Positions 54,089-63,026 of a stretch of 64,000 nt of DNA are shown piece by piece. The stretch's first letter is position 1; the number at the start of each line of letters is the position of its first letter. The translations under genes were made by a program, and so were the position numbers. The notes beneath the pieces were generated by a model, which was not told the DNA's origin, ran no database searches, and saw nothing but the letters and a program-made list of their open reading frames with translations. This stretch comes from CAYMCO01 sp964388955 (GTDB taxonomy: Bacteria; Chloroflexota; Anaerolineae; Anaerolineales; E44-bin32): NCBI GenBank assembly GCA_964388955.1, contig CAYMCO010000002.1, positions 124,001-188,000 of the forward strand, in the 5' to 3' direction.

Positions 54089-55287
54089 GAGGATTGCTGC
54101 TGATCGCCAAGAACACGTACATGCGCCGATTGCGGTCGGGCAGCTTTCTGCTGCTGACATTCGGTCTTCCCGCCCTGATGGTCGTCGCAGGCGCGATCCC
54201 CGTTTTGCGGGAAGTGCGATCGCAGCTGCCCCGTCTCGCAGTGGTGGACGAGACCGGCCAATTGCAGGGGCCGGCCGGATTTCAATACCCGGATGGGCCA
54301 ATGACGATCGAACAGTTCCCCGACGAGGGGGGCGCCGTACAGGCCTACAGGAGTGGCGAGATCGACGCCTACCTGATTGTGCCCCCTGACTACTTCGATG
54401 GTGGCGTTCCGACCCTCTACGCCAAGGAGGCGGCCACCGAAACCCTGAAGGATGTCTTGCGGCGCTATCTGCGATGGGCTTCGCTGCCCGGGGCGCAGGG
54501 CTGGCTGCTGGATCGCTTGGCGGAGCCCGCGAATCTGCGCTTTCAGGCGCTGGCGACCGGCGAACGGGTGCAGGGCGGGCTGCCACGCCTTCTATGGGCG
54601 GCCACTCCGGCAGCGCTGGGGATCCTGTTTGCCTTGGCTGTCTTCACGGGGGCCACCCAATTGGGGAGTGTGGTGGTACGGGAGAAGGACCAGCGGGTGA
54701 TGGAGATCATTGTCACCTCCATCCGACCGGCCACCCTGGTTGCCGGCAAAGTGCTGGGAGCTACTTTGGTCAGTCTTACTCAATTGGCGATCTGGACGAT
54801 CGGAGGGGCGGGCGCCCTGGCCCTGGCGCTGTCCGGCCCGCTGGCCTCCTCCGCCGTTCCCGTGCGTTGGGATGCATTCTTGTGGGCGCTATTGTTGGGC
54901 GTGCCCGGCTATTTTCTCTACGCCACAATCGCCGCTGGCCTGGGAGTGATTGCGGGGGATCAAGCCCAAGCCCGCCAGTTGGCCGGAATGCTTGGGTTTC
55001 TGGGTATGGCTCCCTTTTACCTGGCGGCGTTTATCGTATCGGCGCCGAACGGCCCACTCGCAGTCGCTCTCAGCCTATTCCCGTTGTCCGCGCCCACGTT
55101 CGGCTTGATACGCATGACCCTAACGACCGTCCCATCCTGGCAATTGGCCTCCGCAGCGGGGCTCATTTTGATCAGCCTTTTCCTGGGGATCTGGGCGATC
55201 TCGCGGATCTTCCGCGCCGGGATGCTGCTCTACGGCCAGCGCCTCGCACCACAGGAAATCTGGCGGGCGCTGGTTCAGGCGTGCTGA
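54085..55287 (+). CDS. ABC-2 permease (NatB-like), first
   Basis: A 400-residue permease with an N-terminal helix (about 17-38), a 140-residue extracytoplasmic domain (VVDETGQL onward) and a C-terminal block of five to six helices (about 170-390). The coupling segment REKDQRVMEIIVTSIRPATLVAGKVLGAT (about 197-225) is the family hallmark. This layout matches NatB-type sodium or drug exporters. It overlaps the ATPase gene by 4 bases. The second, related permease follows 61 bases later, so the exporter is likely a heterodimer. Confidence 0.9.
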   Translation: MRGLLLIAKNTYMRRLRSGSFLLLTFGLPALMVVAGAIPVLREVRSQLPRLAVVDETGQLQGPAGFQYPDGPMTIEQFPDEGGAVQAYRSGEIDAYLIVPPDYFDGGVPTLYAKEAATETLKDVLRRYLRWASLPGAQGWLLDRLAEPANLRFQALATGERVQGGLPRLLWAATPAALGILFALAVFTGATQLGSVVVREKDQRVMEIIVTSIRPATLVAGKVLGATLVSLTQLAIWTIGGAGALALALSGPLASSAVPVRWDAFLWALLLGVPGYFLYATIAAGLGVIAGDQAQARQLAGMLGFLGMAPFYLAAFIVSAPNGPLAVALSLFPLSAPTFGLIRMTLTTVPSWQLASAAGLILISLFLGIWAISRIFRAGMLLYGQRLAPQEIWRALVQAC

Positions 55288-55348
55288 GGCCGCGACGGGA
55301 AACATGTTCCGGCTTCAACAAGCCGGATAGAACGATCCGAGGAGTCCT

Positions 55349-56584
55349 ATGAGCAAGATCCGGTTGATCGCCATGAGGGAGATCGTGGGGAAGATACGAT
55401 CGCGCGGTTTCCTGCTGACCACGCTCGCACTGCCGCTGATCTTCATCGTCATCGCGCTGGTGGGTGGCGGGGTGCCGGGGGGAGGGGCGGGACCGGTAGA
55501 ACCGCCTCCCGCGGCGGATCAGGTCACGCAGCCCGTGGGGATCGTGGATCGCGCCAATCTCATCAAACAGATCCCGGCGGACCTGCGAGCTGCTCCAATA
55601 GAGGAATACAGTTCCCTTGGGGAGGGGGAGGCCGCCCTGCGGTCGGGCGAAATCGGGGCCCTCTTCCTCATCCCGGAGGACTATCGACAAAGCGGCGATG
55701 TCGTCCGCTACAGTATGCGGCTGGGCTCCGGTCTGTCGGACACCGGGTGGCTGGATTGGCTGCTGGTGAGCAATTTGCTCCCGGACATGGATCAAGCGGC
55801 ACTCCAGCGGGCCAGATATCCGTTTAACGCCCAGGATCTGCGTGTGGTCACCCTGAGCTCGCAAGGAGCCCGGGGAGCCGCTGCGGATTCGATGATCCCT
55901 TACTTCGTGGGGATCGCGGTGATGATGCCGTTGTTCACCGGAGGAGGCTACCTGTTCCAGAGCCTGACGGAGGAGAAGAGCAGCCGCATGCTCGAGATAC
56001 TGCTGGTATCGATTCGGCCATGGCAGTTGCTCGCTGGTAAGGTCCTGGGCTATGCCGGGCTGATCCTGCTGCAGTATGTCGTGTGGATCCTCTTGGGGGC
56101 CATCGCCGCGGTGGTCACCGGGGCCGGCGGCGGGGGCCTGCTGGCTTCAGTGGATCTTTCCGCGCCTGAGCTGCTCTGGGTTCTGCCCTACGCACTGGGT
56201 GGGTTCCTGCTATATGCGGGAATCATGGCAGGCATCGGGGCCCTGGCGGAGGATATGGAAAGCAGCCGGGTCTGGATTTTCGTGATCACCTTGCCCATGC
56301 TGCTCCCTTTCTACCTCGGCTCGGCCATCTCGCAGGCTCCCGGTGGGCCGCTGGCCGTGGCCTTGAGTCTGATCCCCTTCTCAGCGCCGGTGGCCATGAT
56401 GCTGCGCCTGACAAGCACTGTCGTGCCGATCGGGCAGATCCTCTTCAGTCTGGGGGCGTTGCTCCTTACAGGTGTAGGTGCGATATTCGTGATGGCCCGC
56501 CTATTCCGGGCGCAAGTCCTCTTGGGGGGCGGCGGGCTATCGATGCGCCGGTTGTGGGCGGCGCTGACCGGCGCGAGCACCTGA
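55349..56584 (+). CDS. ABC-2 permease (NatB-like), second
   Basis: A 411-residue permease with the same layout as the preceding protein: helix 1 at about 17-40, an extracytoplasmic domain with GIVDRANLIKQIP, and C-terminal helices. The coupling segment TEEKSSRMLEILLVSIRPWQLLAGKVLGY (about 208-236) matches that of its neighbour. The paired genes probably arose by duplication. Substrate unknown; natABC-like sodium export or lipid/drug export are both possible. Confidence 0.9.
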   Translation: MSKIRLIAMREIVGKIRSRGFLLTTLALPLIFIVIALVGGGVPGGGAGPVEPPPAADQVTQPVGIVDRANLIKQIPADLRAAPIEEYSSLGEGEAALRSGEIGALFLIPEDYRQSGDVVRYSMRLGSGLSDTGWLDWLLVSNLLPDMDQAALQRARYPFNAQDLRVVTLSSQGARGAAADSMIPYFVGIAVMMPLFTGGGYLFQSLTEEKSSRMLEILLVSIRPWQLLAGKVLGYAGLILLQYVVWILLGAIAAVVTGAGGGGLLASVDLSAPELLWVLPYALGGFLLYAGIMAGIGALAEDMESSRVWIFVITLPMLLPFYLGSAISQAPGGPLAVALSLIPFSAPVAMMLRLTSTVVPIGQILFSLGALLLTGVGAIFVMARLFRAQVLLGGGGLSMRRLWAALTGAST

Positions 56585-56806
56585 ACCATTGGTCACATCC
56601 ATCTTCCTCGGAGCGTGGTTCAAATTATCCATATCTCCGGCTACATCTCTCGTCTAAACTAGGGGACACACAGGCATCCCGTGGGAGGCGAATAGAGGGC
56701 CTGATGCGCGCCTGCCGCGCATGGTGTGGCAGGGGCAGGGCCCCTGCACGGATGGGCGGATATTTGTCCTTGGTCGGGCTCGTCCGAGGGGAGGGAAAGG
56801 AAAGGG

Positions 56807-57973
56807 ATGGAACGGGAATTCGAGTCACAAATCTGCCCGCAGTGCAGCGCGCCCGTTCAAGCGCTTGGGCAGCGGGTTACGTGCGAGTATTGTGGGGCAG
56901 CGTTGGTGCGATCGCAAGCGCCGGGAGGCGATGAACCCGCCGCTTGGGGGCTGCATTTCCGAATGGTTTCGTGTGTGGATCGGCAGGGAACACAAACGCC
57001 AGCCTTTCGACTTCTCATTCCCAAGACGTGGGAATTCGAGGGGGGCGTCAACTGGCCGATGAGCAACCCGGGCATGCCTGCTGTCATCGCCTTCCGGGCC
57101 TTCAACCCACAGGGGGCGGAGGCGTTTGAGGTCTTTCCAAACATCCCGTGTTACTGGAGCAACAATCCCATGGTGATGGCCTTCCTCCCGCAGGGGGGCT
57201 CGTACTTCGGGAGCGAGGTCAGGCCGCCCGCACCGGCGGTGGATATCTTGAGAGAACTCGTCCTTCCGCGCCATCGAGCGGACGCAAGCGGGTTGGAAAT
57301 CCTGAGCCAGGAGCCGCTTCCGGATCTCCCCGAGCAGGTCCGCTCGAGCGGGCCTGCCGCCCCCGATGGCCTGACCACCGCCGATGGAGGGCGGATCCGC
57401 GTCCGGTATCGCATTGGGGACGAGGAGATCGAAGAGGAGTTCTACGGCGTAGTGGAGGTCGCCCGCCTGCAGATGCCTTCCATGATGGGCATGATGGAGA
57501 GCGTCAACTGGAGCGCGGGCTATCTATTCTCCTTTCGAGCGCTGGCGGGCCATCTTGACCGGCTGGCCGACTCGTTCCTCTCCATCGTCCGTTCTTTCCG
57601 CCTCGATCCGCAGTGGTTCAACCGCTACATACAGGTCAGCCAAGGGTTGATCCAGAATCAGAATCGGCAGATACAGCAGGCCGGCCAGGTCAGCCGGATC
57701 ATCAGCCGTACGAACGATGAGATCAGCGGCATGATCCGGAGTTCCTATGAGGCGCGCCAAGCCACGATGGACCGCCTGTCGTCCCAATTCAGCCAGGCGA
57801 TGCGCGGCGTCGATCAGTATCATGACAGTCACAAGGGCTATGACGTCGAGCTTCCCGGAGGGTACGAGCACGCTTGGTCGACGGCGCTGGGCGAGTATAT
57901 CCTCACCGATGACCCCAATTTCAACCCCAATATTGGATCGAATATGGATTGGGCCCCGTTGGACCGCTCATAG
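56807..57973 (+). CDS. zinc-ribbon protein of unknown function
   Basis: A 388-residue soluble protein. An N-terminal zinc ribbon has Cys10, 13, 26 and 29 (CPQC and CEYC). The middle part (about 45-270) is a beta-rich globular region without a motif I recognise (PKTWEFEGGVNWPMSNPGMP is notable). Residues about 280-350 form a long helical, glutamine-rich stretch (IQVSQGLIQNQNRQIQQAG), and the C-terminus DDPNFNPNIGSNMDWAPLD resembles the tail of other uncharacterised bacterial proteins. ATG at 56807 follows GGAAAGGAAAGGG. It stands 222 bases after the ABC exporter in the same direction, and may serve it. Function not assigned. Confidence 0.7.
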   Translation: MEREFESQICPQCSAPVQALGQRVTCEYCGAALVRSQAPGGDEPAAWGLHFRMVSCVDRQGTQTPAFRLLIPKTWEFEGGVNWPMSNPGMPAVIAFRAFNPQGAEAFEVFPNIPCYWSNNPMVMAFLPQGGSYFGSEVRPPAPAVDILRELVLPRHRADASGLEILSQEPLPDLPEQVRSSGPAAPDGLTTADGGRIRVRYRIGDEEIEEEFYGVVEVARLQMPSMMGMMESVNWSAGYLFSFRALAGHLDRLADSFLSIVRSFRLDPQWFNRYIQVSQGLIQNQNRQIQQAGQVSRIISRTNDEISGMIRSSYEARQATMDRLSSQFSQAMRGVDQYHDSHKGYDVELPGGYEHAWSTALGEYILTDDPNFNPNIGSNMDWAPLDRS

Positions 57974-58177
57974 CTCGGGCGCCCGGCGTTCCGGGTCGAT
58001 TCCTCACGGCAGCCTGTCGATGCAATTGCGCTCATGGGGCCTCGTCGCAGGCTCTCTGCATGTGGGGGGAGGGATATTCCCAGCAGAGCGCCGCCTGGGG
58101 ATGTCAACAGGGGCGATTCTAGCTCCCGAACGGTGGATCTCGGCGGTCGGTCAAAGCGCCCCGGCCGGTGGATCCAA

Positions 58178-58819
58178 TTATGCGACCAGGAACGATTCCA
58201 CCTGCGCCCAGATCAGCGCCATCTGATCGGCCAGCCGGTGGCCAGAGTCGACCTCGACCAATTGCACCCGGTCCGGGAAGTGTGCCGCATACTCGCGGCT
58301 GTGCTCGATGGGCACGATATCGTCTTCGCGGCCATGGATGATCCGAATCGGACAAGGGGGGGGAACCACCTCTCGATATTGCAGTCCGTCATTATAGTAG
58401 GCGAAACGGAGCGGGGCCTCAGACGCAAAGGCGTAGTGGAAGAAATCGCGGCTGCCGTGCTGCCGCCAGTGGGCGATCTCCTCCTCGGTCAGGTTCATTC
58501 CCCGGAATGAAAGCGCAGGCGCCAACAGCAGCAGTCGCTTGACCCCTCCGAACCGGTTTGCATAATGGATCCCCGTCAGCGCGCCCAGCGAGCTGCCGAT
58601 CAGACGCAGGCCCGATGGGGGGTGATCTAGCAGGAATTGCCGCAGCCGGTTGACCAACCCGGTCACGGTCATGTACTCGAAATCCTTTGGCGTGGGGTTG
58701 AACTCAATTGCCTGGAAGCGGATTTCCGGGTGCGACTCGAGCTTCTGTGATAGGTAGGCGGCTTTCGAAGATCCTGAGGATGATGCGAAGCCGTGCAGCA
58801 GCAGGATATCCCGTCCCAT
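58178..58819 (-). CDS. small alpha/beta-hydrolase, YqiA/UPF0227-like esterase
   Basis: A 213-residue hydrolase. LLLHGFASSSGSSKA (about 6-20) is the oxyanion region, LIGSSLGALTG (about 73) the nucleophile elbow, and HGREDDIVP and VDSGHRL supply the aspartate and histidine of the triad. The family (YqiA) cleaves small esters; the physiological substrate is unknown. ATG 58819 follows TGGAGGCACCCGA; the upstream in-frame extension is out of family. It is the last gene of a minus-strand run that starts at the DUF1989 gene. Confidence 0.85.
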   Translation of the reverse strand: MGRDILLLHGFASSSGSSKAAYLSQKLESHPEIRFQAIEFNPTPKDFEYMTVTGLVNRLRQFLLDHPPSGLRLIGSSLGALTGIHYANRFGGVKRLLLLAPALSFRGMNLTEEEIAHWRQHGSRDFFHYAFASEAPLRFAYYNDGLQYREVVPPPCPIRIIHGREDDIVPIEHSREYAAHFPDRVQLVEVDSGHRLADQMALIWAQVESFLVA

Positions 58820-58907
58820 TCGGGTGCCTCCATTTGGATGTTCGGTTCCGCCGGTGGAAGGGGAGACCTGAACCGGCGCAGATCCGCGCCCCCGCGCGGG
58901 GAGAGGT

Positions 58908-59597
58908 TCAGGCCTGCGCCACCTCCATCGCCTCCCGCTCGGCACTTGGCGAAAAGACCCGCACCAGATCCTCGATGTCCGCCAGATGCTCATTCACCAA
59001 CTGGGGCTCGATCCCCGGCGCGGCGTAGGTCGTGTACAAGACGCGGCGGGTATCCGGCTTGATCTGCGTGCGCAGGTCCGGGCCGTAGATCACGCTGGAC
59101 ATCACCCCTTCCTGGTCAGTGATGTACATGTCACCTTCCTTCAATTCCTGATCCTGGCCATTGATACGGATGTAGCGCTCCCATCCGTGCGCGACTTCGA
59201 TACGCACCGGCGGGGAGAGCGAATCCAGGTCGTGACCTGCGGTCAGCAGCAGGTTCGACAGCTCGGCCATGAACATGGCCTCCACCAGCGCCGGGCCACC
59301 CGGGATGGCTTTTCCCTTATGAACGATGGACTCCAACTGCAAGAGCACGTGGTAGGTTTTCCGGAAGCCCTTGTAGTAGGCGCGGTAGGCCATGAGGATG
59401 GGCGTGGATCGCAGCGACTGGCGATCCTCCCCCGCATATTCCACTCGCAGCCGTTCCAGCAACTCGCTTTTCAGGGGTTCCAGGCCGTAGTGATGGGATG
59501 GGTTGCGCACATTCCCCAACGCTAGAATCCCCACCACCGCGCCCGGATACCGCGCGCGCCAATCTTCCGAGACGGTCAAAAGGTTGTCAATCTGCAT
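58908..59597 (-). CDS. B3/4 (phenylalanyl-tRNA synthetase beta-like) domain protein
   Basis: A 229-residue protein containing the B3/4 domain that in PheT forms the tRNA-editing region, here free-standing. LEPLKSELLERLRVEYAG, PILMAYRAYYKGFRKTYH and the IHKG/GGPALVEAMFMAELSNLLLTAGHDLDSL segment are family features. Free-standing B3/4 proteins may deacylate mischarged tRNA or act on amino-acid derivatives; direct evidence is sparse. It lies 89 bases before the esterase gene. The gap between them holds an inverted repeat, GACCTGAACC and GGTTCAGGCC (58867-58918), reaching into the gene end. Confidence 0.8.
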   Translation of the reverse strand: MQIDNLLTVSEDWRARYPGAVVGILALGNVRNPSHHYGLEPLKSELLERLRVEYAGEDRQSLRSTPILMAYRAYYKGFRKTYHVLLQLESIVHKGKAIPGGPALVEAMFMAELSNLLLTAGHDLDSLSPPVRIEVAHGWERYIRINGQDQELKEGDMYITDQEGVMSSVIYGPDLRTQIKPDTRRVLYTTYAAPGIEPQLVNEHLADIEDLVRVFSPSAEREAMEVAQA

Positions 59598-59651
59598 CTT
59601 CTGATCCCTTCATGCCCTGGCCGGATGATGTCTCCCCATACTGCATATGAG

Positions 59652-60725
59652 TCATTCTATCGGCGCCAATCCAAAACCGGATCCCCTCGGCGTCGCGCTG
59701 GGCGCTTCGATGCAAGGTTCCAAGACCTGACGGGCGGCCAGCAGGATGCGGTCCACATTCGGCAGGGTCTCTCGTTCGAGGTTCGAGGCGTAGGGGATGG
59801 TCCCCGCGGTGCAAACCCGTCGGAACCGGACCGTGATCCGCCTCTCCATCAGCGAAGCGGCGATCTCGCCGGAGAGCCCGAATTCCCGGTAGTCCTCATC
59901 GACCACCACGACTCGGCCGGTCTCAGAAGCCGACTGGCAGACCGTGTCCCGATCCAGGGGAGAGACGCTGCGGAGATCGAGCACCCGCGCGCCCGTGCCC
60001 TCGCTCTCCAGGCGCGCCGCGGCCTGCAGGCAGCGGTGCACGCCAACTCCCACGCTTATCAAGGTCAAATCCCCCCCCTCCCGCCGCTGGATCGCGGACC
60101 CAAAGGGAATTGGCTTCCACCGACGGGGAACAGGCCCGTGCGCGCCTTCGGCCGGGACATCGAACGACATGTCCCTTCTGCCACCGGACCCCACCGCATC
60201 CAACCAGTAGTCGGAGAGCAGCTTATGCTCCAAAAAGACGACCGGGTCAGGATGCTCGATCGCCGCCAGCATCAATGCGCCGGCGTCGGCCGGCGTGGAA
60301 GGCACGACCACATGCAGGCCCGGGATGTGGGCCAGCCAACCCCAGAGGGATTGCTGATGTTGCCCACCGTCTCCGTATCCGCCGCCGCAGGAAGCGCGAA
60401 CCACCAGCGGGGCGCCCCACTTTCCGCCCGACAACGCCCGAACCTTGGCCGCGTGGTTCAATAGCGCGTCCGCCGCGACACCGATGAAGTCCACCATTTG
60501 CACCTCGACGATGGGCTTCAGCCCCGCCATGGCGGCGGCCACGCCCGCCCCCAAGAATGCGCTCTCGCTGATGGGGGTGTCCCGCACTCGCCCGCCGCCG
60601 AATCGGGCATACAGGTTTCGCCGCAGACTGCGCACATCCTCCCCCATGATGACGATGCGTTCATCCTCGGCCATCGCTTGGGCGACGGCGCTCTCGATCG
60701 CAGCGGCAAAACCCATGGTTTTCAC
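59652..60725 (-). CDS. 2-oxoacid dehydrogenase E1 component, beta subunit
   Basis: A 357-residue subunit of the pyruvate/branched-chain/acetoin dehydrogenase E1 enzyme. MGEDV near residue 28, PISESAFLGAGVAAAMAGLKPIVE (about 51-74) and RASCGGGYGDGGQHQQS (about 110-126) are typical, with the transketolase C-terminal domain DLRSVSPLDRDTV...EIAASLMER. With the alpha subunit it decarboxylates a 2-oxo acid using thiamine diphosphate. No E2 or E3 gene is present in the visible cluster. The ATG overlaps the alpha gene stop. Substrate unclear; the acetoin or pyruvate class is likeliest. Confidence 0.9.
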   Translation of the reverse strand: MKTMGFAAAIESAVAQAMAEDERIVIMGEDVRSLRRNLYARFGGGRVRDTPISESAFLGAGVAAAMAGLKPIVEVQMVDFIGVAADALLNHAAKVRALSGGKWGAPLVVRASCGGGYGDGGQHQQSLWGWLAHIPGLHVVVPSTPADAGALMLAAIEHPDPVVFLEHKLLSDYWLDAVGSGGRRDMSFDVPAEGAHGPVPRRWKPIPFGSAIQRREGGDLTLISVGVGVHRCLQAAARLESEGTGARVLDLRSVSPLDRDTVCQSASETGRVVVVDEDYREFGLSGEIAASLMERRITVRFRRVCTAGTIPYASNLERETLPNVDRILLAARQVLEPCIEAPSATPRGSGFGLAPIE

Positions 60726-61783
60726 GTTCGCAGTTTCCCTGCCTCGATTTCCTGGGTTATGCGCCCGGCGAGCTGCTGCATCTCATCTTGGACCTCCTCT
60801 TCGATGGCTGCCACATCCCGGTCGGCGGCCATCAGGGCATTCCGCGTCTGCTGGATGGGGTCCGCCGCCCAGCCCCCGGTGGATCTCGCGGCCTGCGCCA
60901 TCCGGGAGGAGAGATCGCCCACCGCCCGTAGCCGGGCTGCGAGCGGGGCACCTTTGGGATGCAGGACGGATCTCGCCATGCCCAGCAAGATCGGCAGGCC
61001 TTCGGCCAGCGGGGCCCCGACGGCCCGGAGAAGCGGATCGCCCAGCATGTGTCCTTCTGGATGCGCGCACCGCGCGTGCAGCCAGCCGGGCCCTTCCCCC
61101 GCCCGCGCCCGGGATATCAAATCGCCCGCCGCTCGCCAGACCGCGGCGACATCGCCTCCATCGACTTCGCGCACGGCGAGATGGAAGGCGCGGGCCCGGG
61201 AGATCAGATTCCCGGCGGTGACCTCCCCGGAAGGGGTGGTCACCGCCATGCCATCATCCTTGCAGACAAACAACAGCGGGGATGACCATGCGGCGGCCAG
61301 GTTCATCGCTTCAAGGACCATCCCCTGGTTTGCCGCTCCCTCTCCAAAGAAGGCCACTCCGACGGCACCGGGGCGGAGCTGTTCAGCGGCCAGGGCGAAG
61401 CCGAGCGCCGCCGGGCCGCTGGAGCCAACAATGCCGGACGATGCAGCCAGGTGCTCCCGCGAGAACAAGTGCATATGCCCCCCGGCTCCCCGGCACAAAC
61501 CGCTTTCCAGACCCAGGAACTCGCGCAGCAGCGCTTCGGGGGGGACGCCGCGCATCAACAGCGGGGGCGTCGGCCGGTAGTCGAGCGCCATCCCGTCGCC
61601 TGCCTTCAGGTGATGCACCACGCCAGCAGCGATCGCCTCCTCGCCGATCCCGGTATGCATCTCGCCCGTGATCAACCCCGCCTCCCAGAAGATGCGCACA
61701 TGCTCCTCAAAGTGGCGGCTGCGGTACATGGAGTGATACAGGGCCAGGGGGTTCGCCTCGCTCCCATTCCCGACAAGTGTCAG
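60722..61783 (-). CDS. 2-oxoacid dehydrogenase E1 component, alpha subunit (CTG start proposed)
   Basis: A protein of 353 residues from CTG 61783, or 335 from ATG 61729. The thiamine-diphosphate motif FFGEGAANQGMVLEAMNLA (about 144) has the usual GxGxxNxG form, and GHMHLFS precedes it. The CTG start is proposed because GGAAAGGAG lies 7 bases before it, no ATG, GTG or TTG exists between the upstream in-frame TAA and ATG 61729, and the extra residues LALYHS complete the family's N-terminal helix (LALYHSMYRSRHFEE). ATG 61729 has no ribosome site. The alpha-beta pair forms E1. The end overlaps the beta gene (ATGA). Confidence 0.85.
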   Translation of the reverse strand: MTLVGNGSEANPLALYHSMYRSRHFEEHVRIFWEAGLITGEMHTGIGEEAIAAGVVHHLKAGDGMALDYRPTPPLLMRGVPPEALLREFLGLESGLCRGAGGHMHLFSREHLAASSGIVGSSGPAALGFALAAEQLRPGAVGVAFFGEGAANQGMVLEAMNLAAAWSSPLLFVCKDDGMAVTTPSGEVTAGNLISRARAFHLAVREVDGGDVAAVWRAAGDLISRARAGEGPGWLHARCAHPEGHMLGDPLLRAVGAPLAEGLPILLGMARSVLHPKGAPLAARLRAVGDLSSRMAQAARSTGGWAADPIQQTRNALMAADRDVAAIEEEVQDEMQQLAGRITQEIEAGKLRT

Positions 61784-61936
61784 TTAGAGGCTCCTTTCCG
61801 ATTCACCTGAACCGGGCCGCCTGCCTCTGGGGGCGCCTGCACGATTCGCCCCTCGGAGGGCGAGGGGGCCCCGGTGCAGTTGTTCCGGATAGCCTGCCGC
61901 GATTCTGCCCCCCTTCCAGACCGGGCCGTCGACTCC

Positions 61937-62545
61937 CTATCGATCCTCGAGAATCTGGATGCGCAGCGGCGTCGACTCGCCGCCGATGAACACTTCATCC
62001 AGGTCGTACGAGCAGGCGGTGAGGACGAGGATGATATCGAGTTCGGCGCGAAATTCGACATAGTCGCCCGGAGCCGTCGGCGAGGGGCCCACGATCAGTT
62101 CACCATCCGGGCCGACGGGGGTATTCTGAAATAGATTTACCGGCCCTGGGACCTCGGTGAATTCCAGACCGAGTGCCCCGATCGAAGCCAGGTAATTCGC
62201 GCGGCAGCTCGGGTGATCCTCGCCTGCGCCCATAAAGGCGTACAGCCCAGGGTCGCAGGCGGCGTAGAGCGTGTCGTGGATTCCAGGCGAGTGGTCGGTG
62301 ATGAACGTAAGCGCCGGGCGATACCGGTTGGTGTAGAAAGGCTGTCCGACTCGGGGGAACAAGCGGTTGAGCACCGCCCGGGTGCGCTCCGTGCACAGAT
62401 ATTCTTGAGGATCTTCGCTCGATAGGGCGAAGAGGTCGCCCACCTGGCAGCCCTCAACGTCTGTGACGCGGATGAGGGAGCCTTTGGCGACCGGAACTGC
62501 TCTGCCTTGATATCCGGGGACAAGGATGTCCGCAATGGTGTTCAT
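61937..62545 (-). CDS. DUF1989 / urea-carboxylase-associated family protein
   Basis: A 202-residue protein of the DUF1989 family, often annotated as urea-carboxylase- or aminomethyltransferase-associated. GCQVGDLFAL (about 32-41), TRAVLNRLFPRVGQPFYTN and the C-terminal YVEFRAELDIILVLTACSYDLDEV are typical. Related proteins include carboxyguanidine deiminase subunits, but no urea-carboxylase gene is near. It lies 153 bases before the E1 alpha gene on the same strand. ATG 62545 follows CGGAGGCGATGCACT (GGAGGCGAT, spacing fair). Role here unknown. Confidence 0.82.
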   Translation of the reverse strand: MNTIADILVPGYQGRAVPVAKGSLIRVTDVEGCQVGDLFALSSEDPQEYLCTERTRAVLNRLFPRVGQPFYTNRYRPALTFITDHSPGIHDTLYAACDPGLYAFMGAGEDHPSCRANYLASIGALGLEFTEVPGPVNLFQNTPVGPDGELIVGPSPTAPGDYVEFRAELDIILVLTACSYDLDEVFIGGESTPLRIQILEDR

Positions 62546-63026
62546 AGTGCATCGCCTCCGACGTGTTGCCTTCTATTGTACAGCACAGGCCCTGGACTGG
62601 GGATCCAGGTGAAATCCGGATAGGGGTCTTGTACCCCGCGCAAGTCGAATCTGCAATCAAAGCCACCTTCTTCCCTCAGGAACGCAGAAGCAGGAGGAGG
62701 ATTCCCCGGAAAGCTCGCTCCAGAATTCACAATACACAACGCGCAATACACACGCGCAATCCACAACATAGATGCCGCTGTCGCGGCGGCTGCGCAGCAG
62801 GAAGGGGTCGATCCTCGATGGCCATCCAGCGGAGAAGGCTGGTACCGGCCGCACCCTGTCGACGACACGGGCCAGGCCTCTCGATACGGGCCTCGCTCCG
62901 CTCGGAACCGCTCGAGATGCGGCTTGCCTCGCACTTCCCGATGATCGCAGACGGATATCGCGGCGCCGAAACCCCTCCCCCGCAATGGTACAATCGAGCC
63001 ATTCGATGAATGGTGAGGGTGGAGAA
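62546..63026. other. divergent intergenic region, DUF1989 / cation transporter
   Basis: A 481-base gap with the CAATACACAAC repeat near its centre. No clear promoter boxes or operator were found; open frames here lack support. Confidence 0.4.
62726..62771. repeat. CAATACACAAC tandem-like repeat
   Basis: TTCACAATACACAAC, then GCGCAATACACAC, then GCGCAATCCACAAC form three near-copies of a 13-14-base unit. The first 29 bases resemble 22292-22320. Function unknown. Confidence 0.5.
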
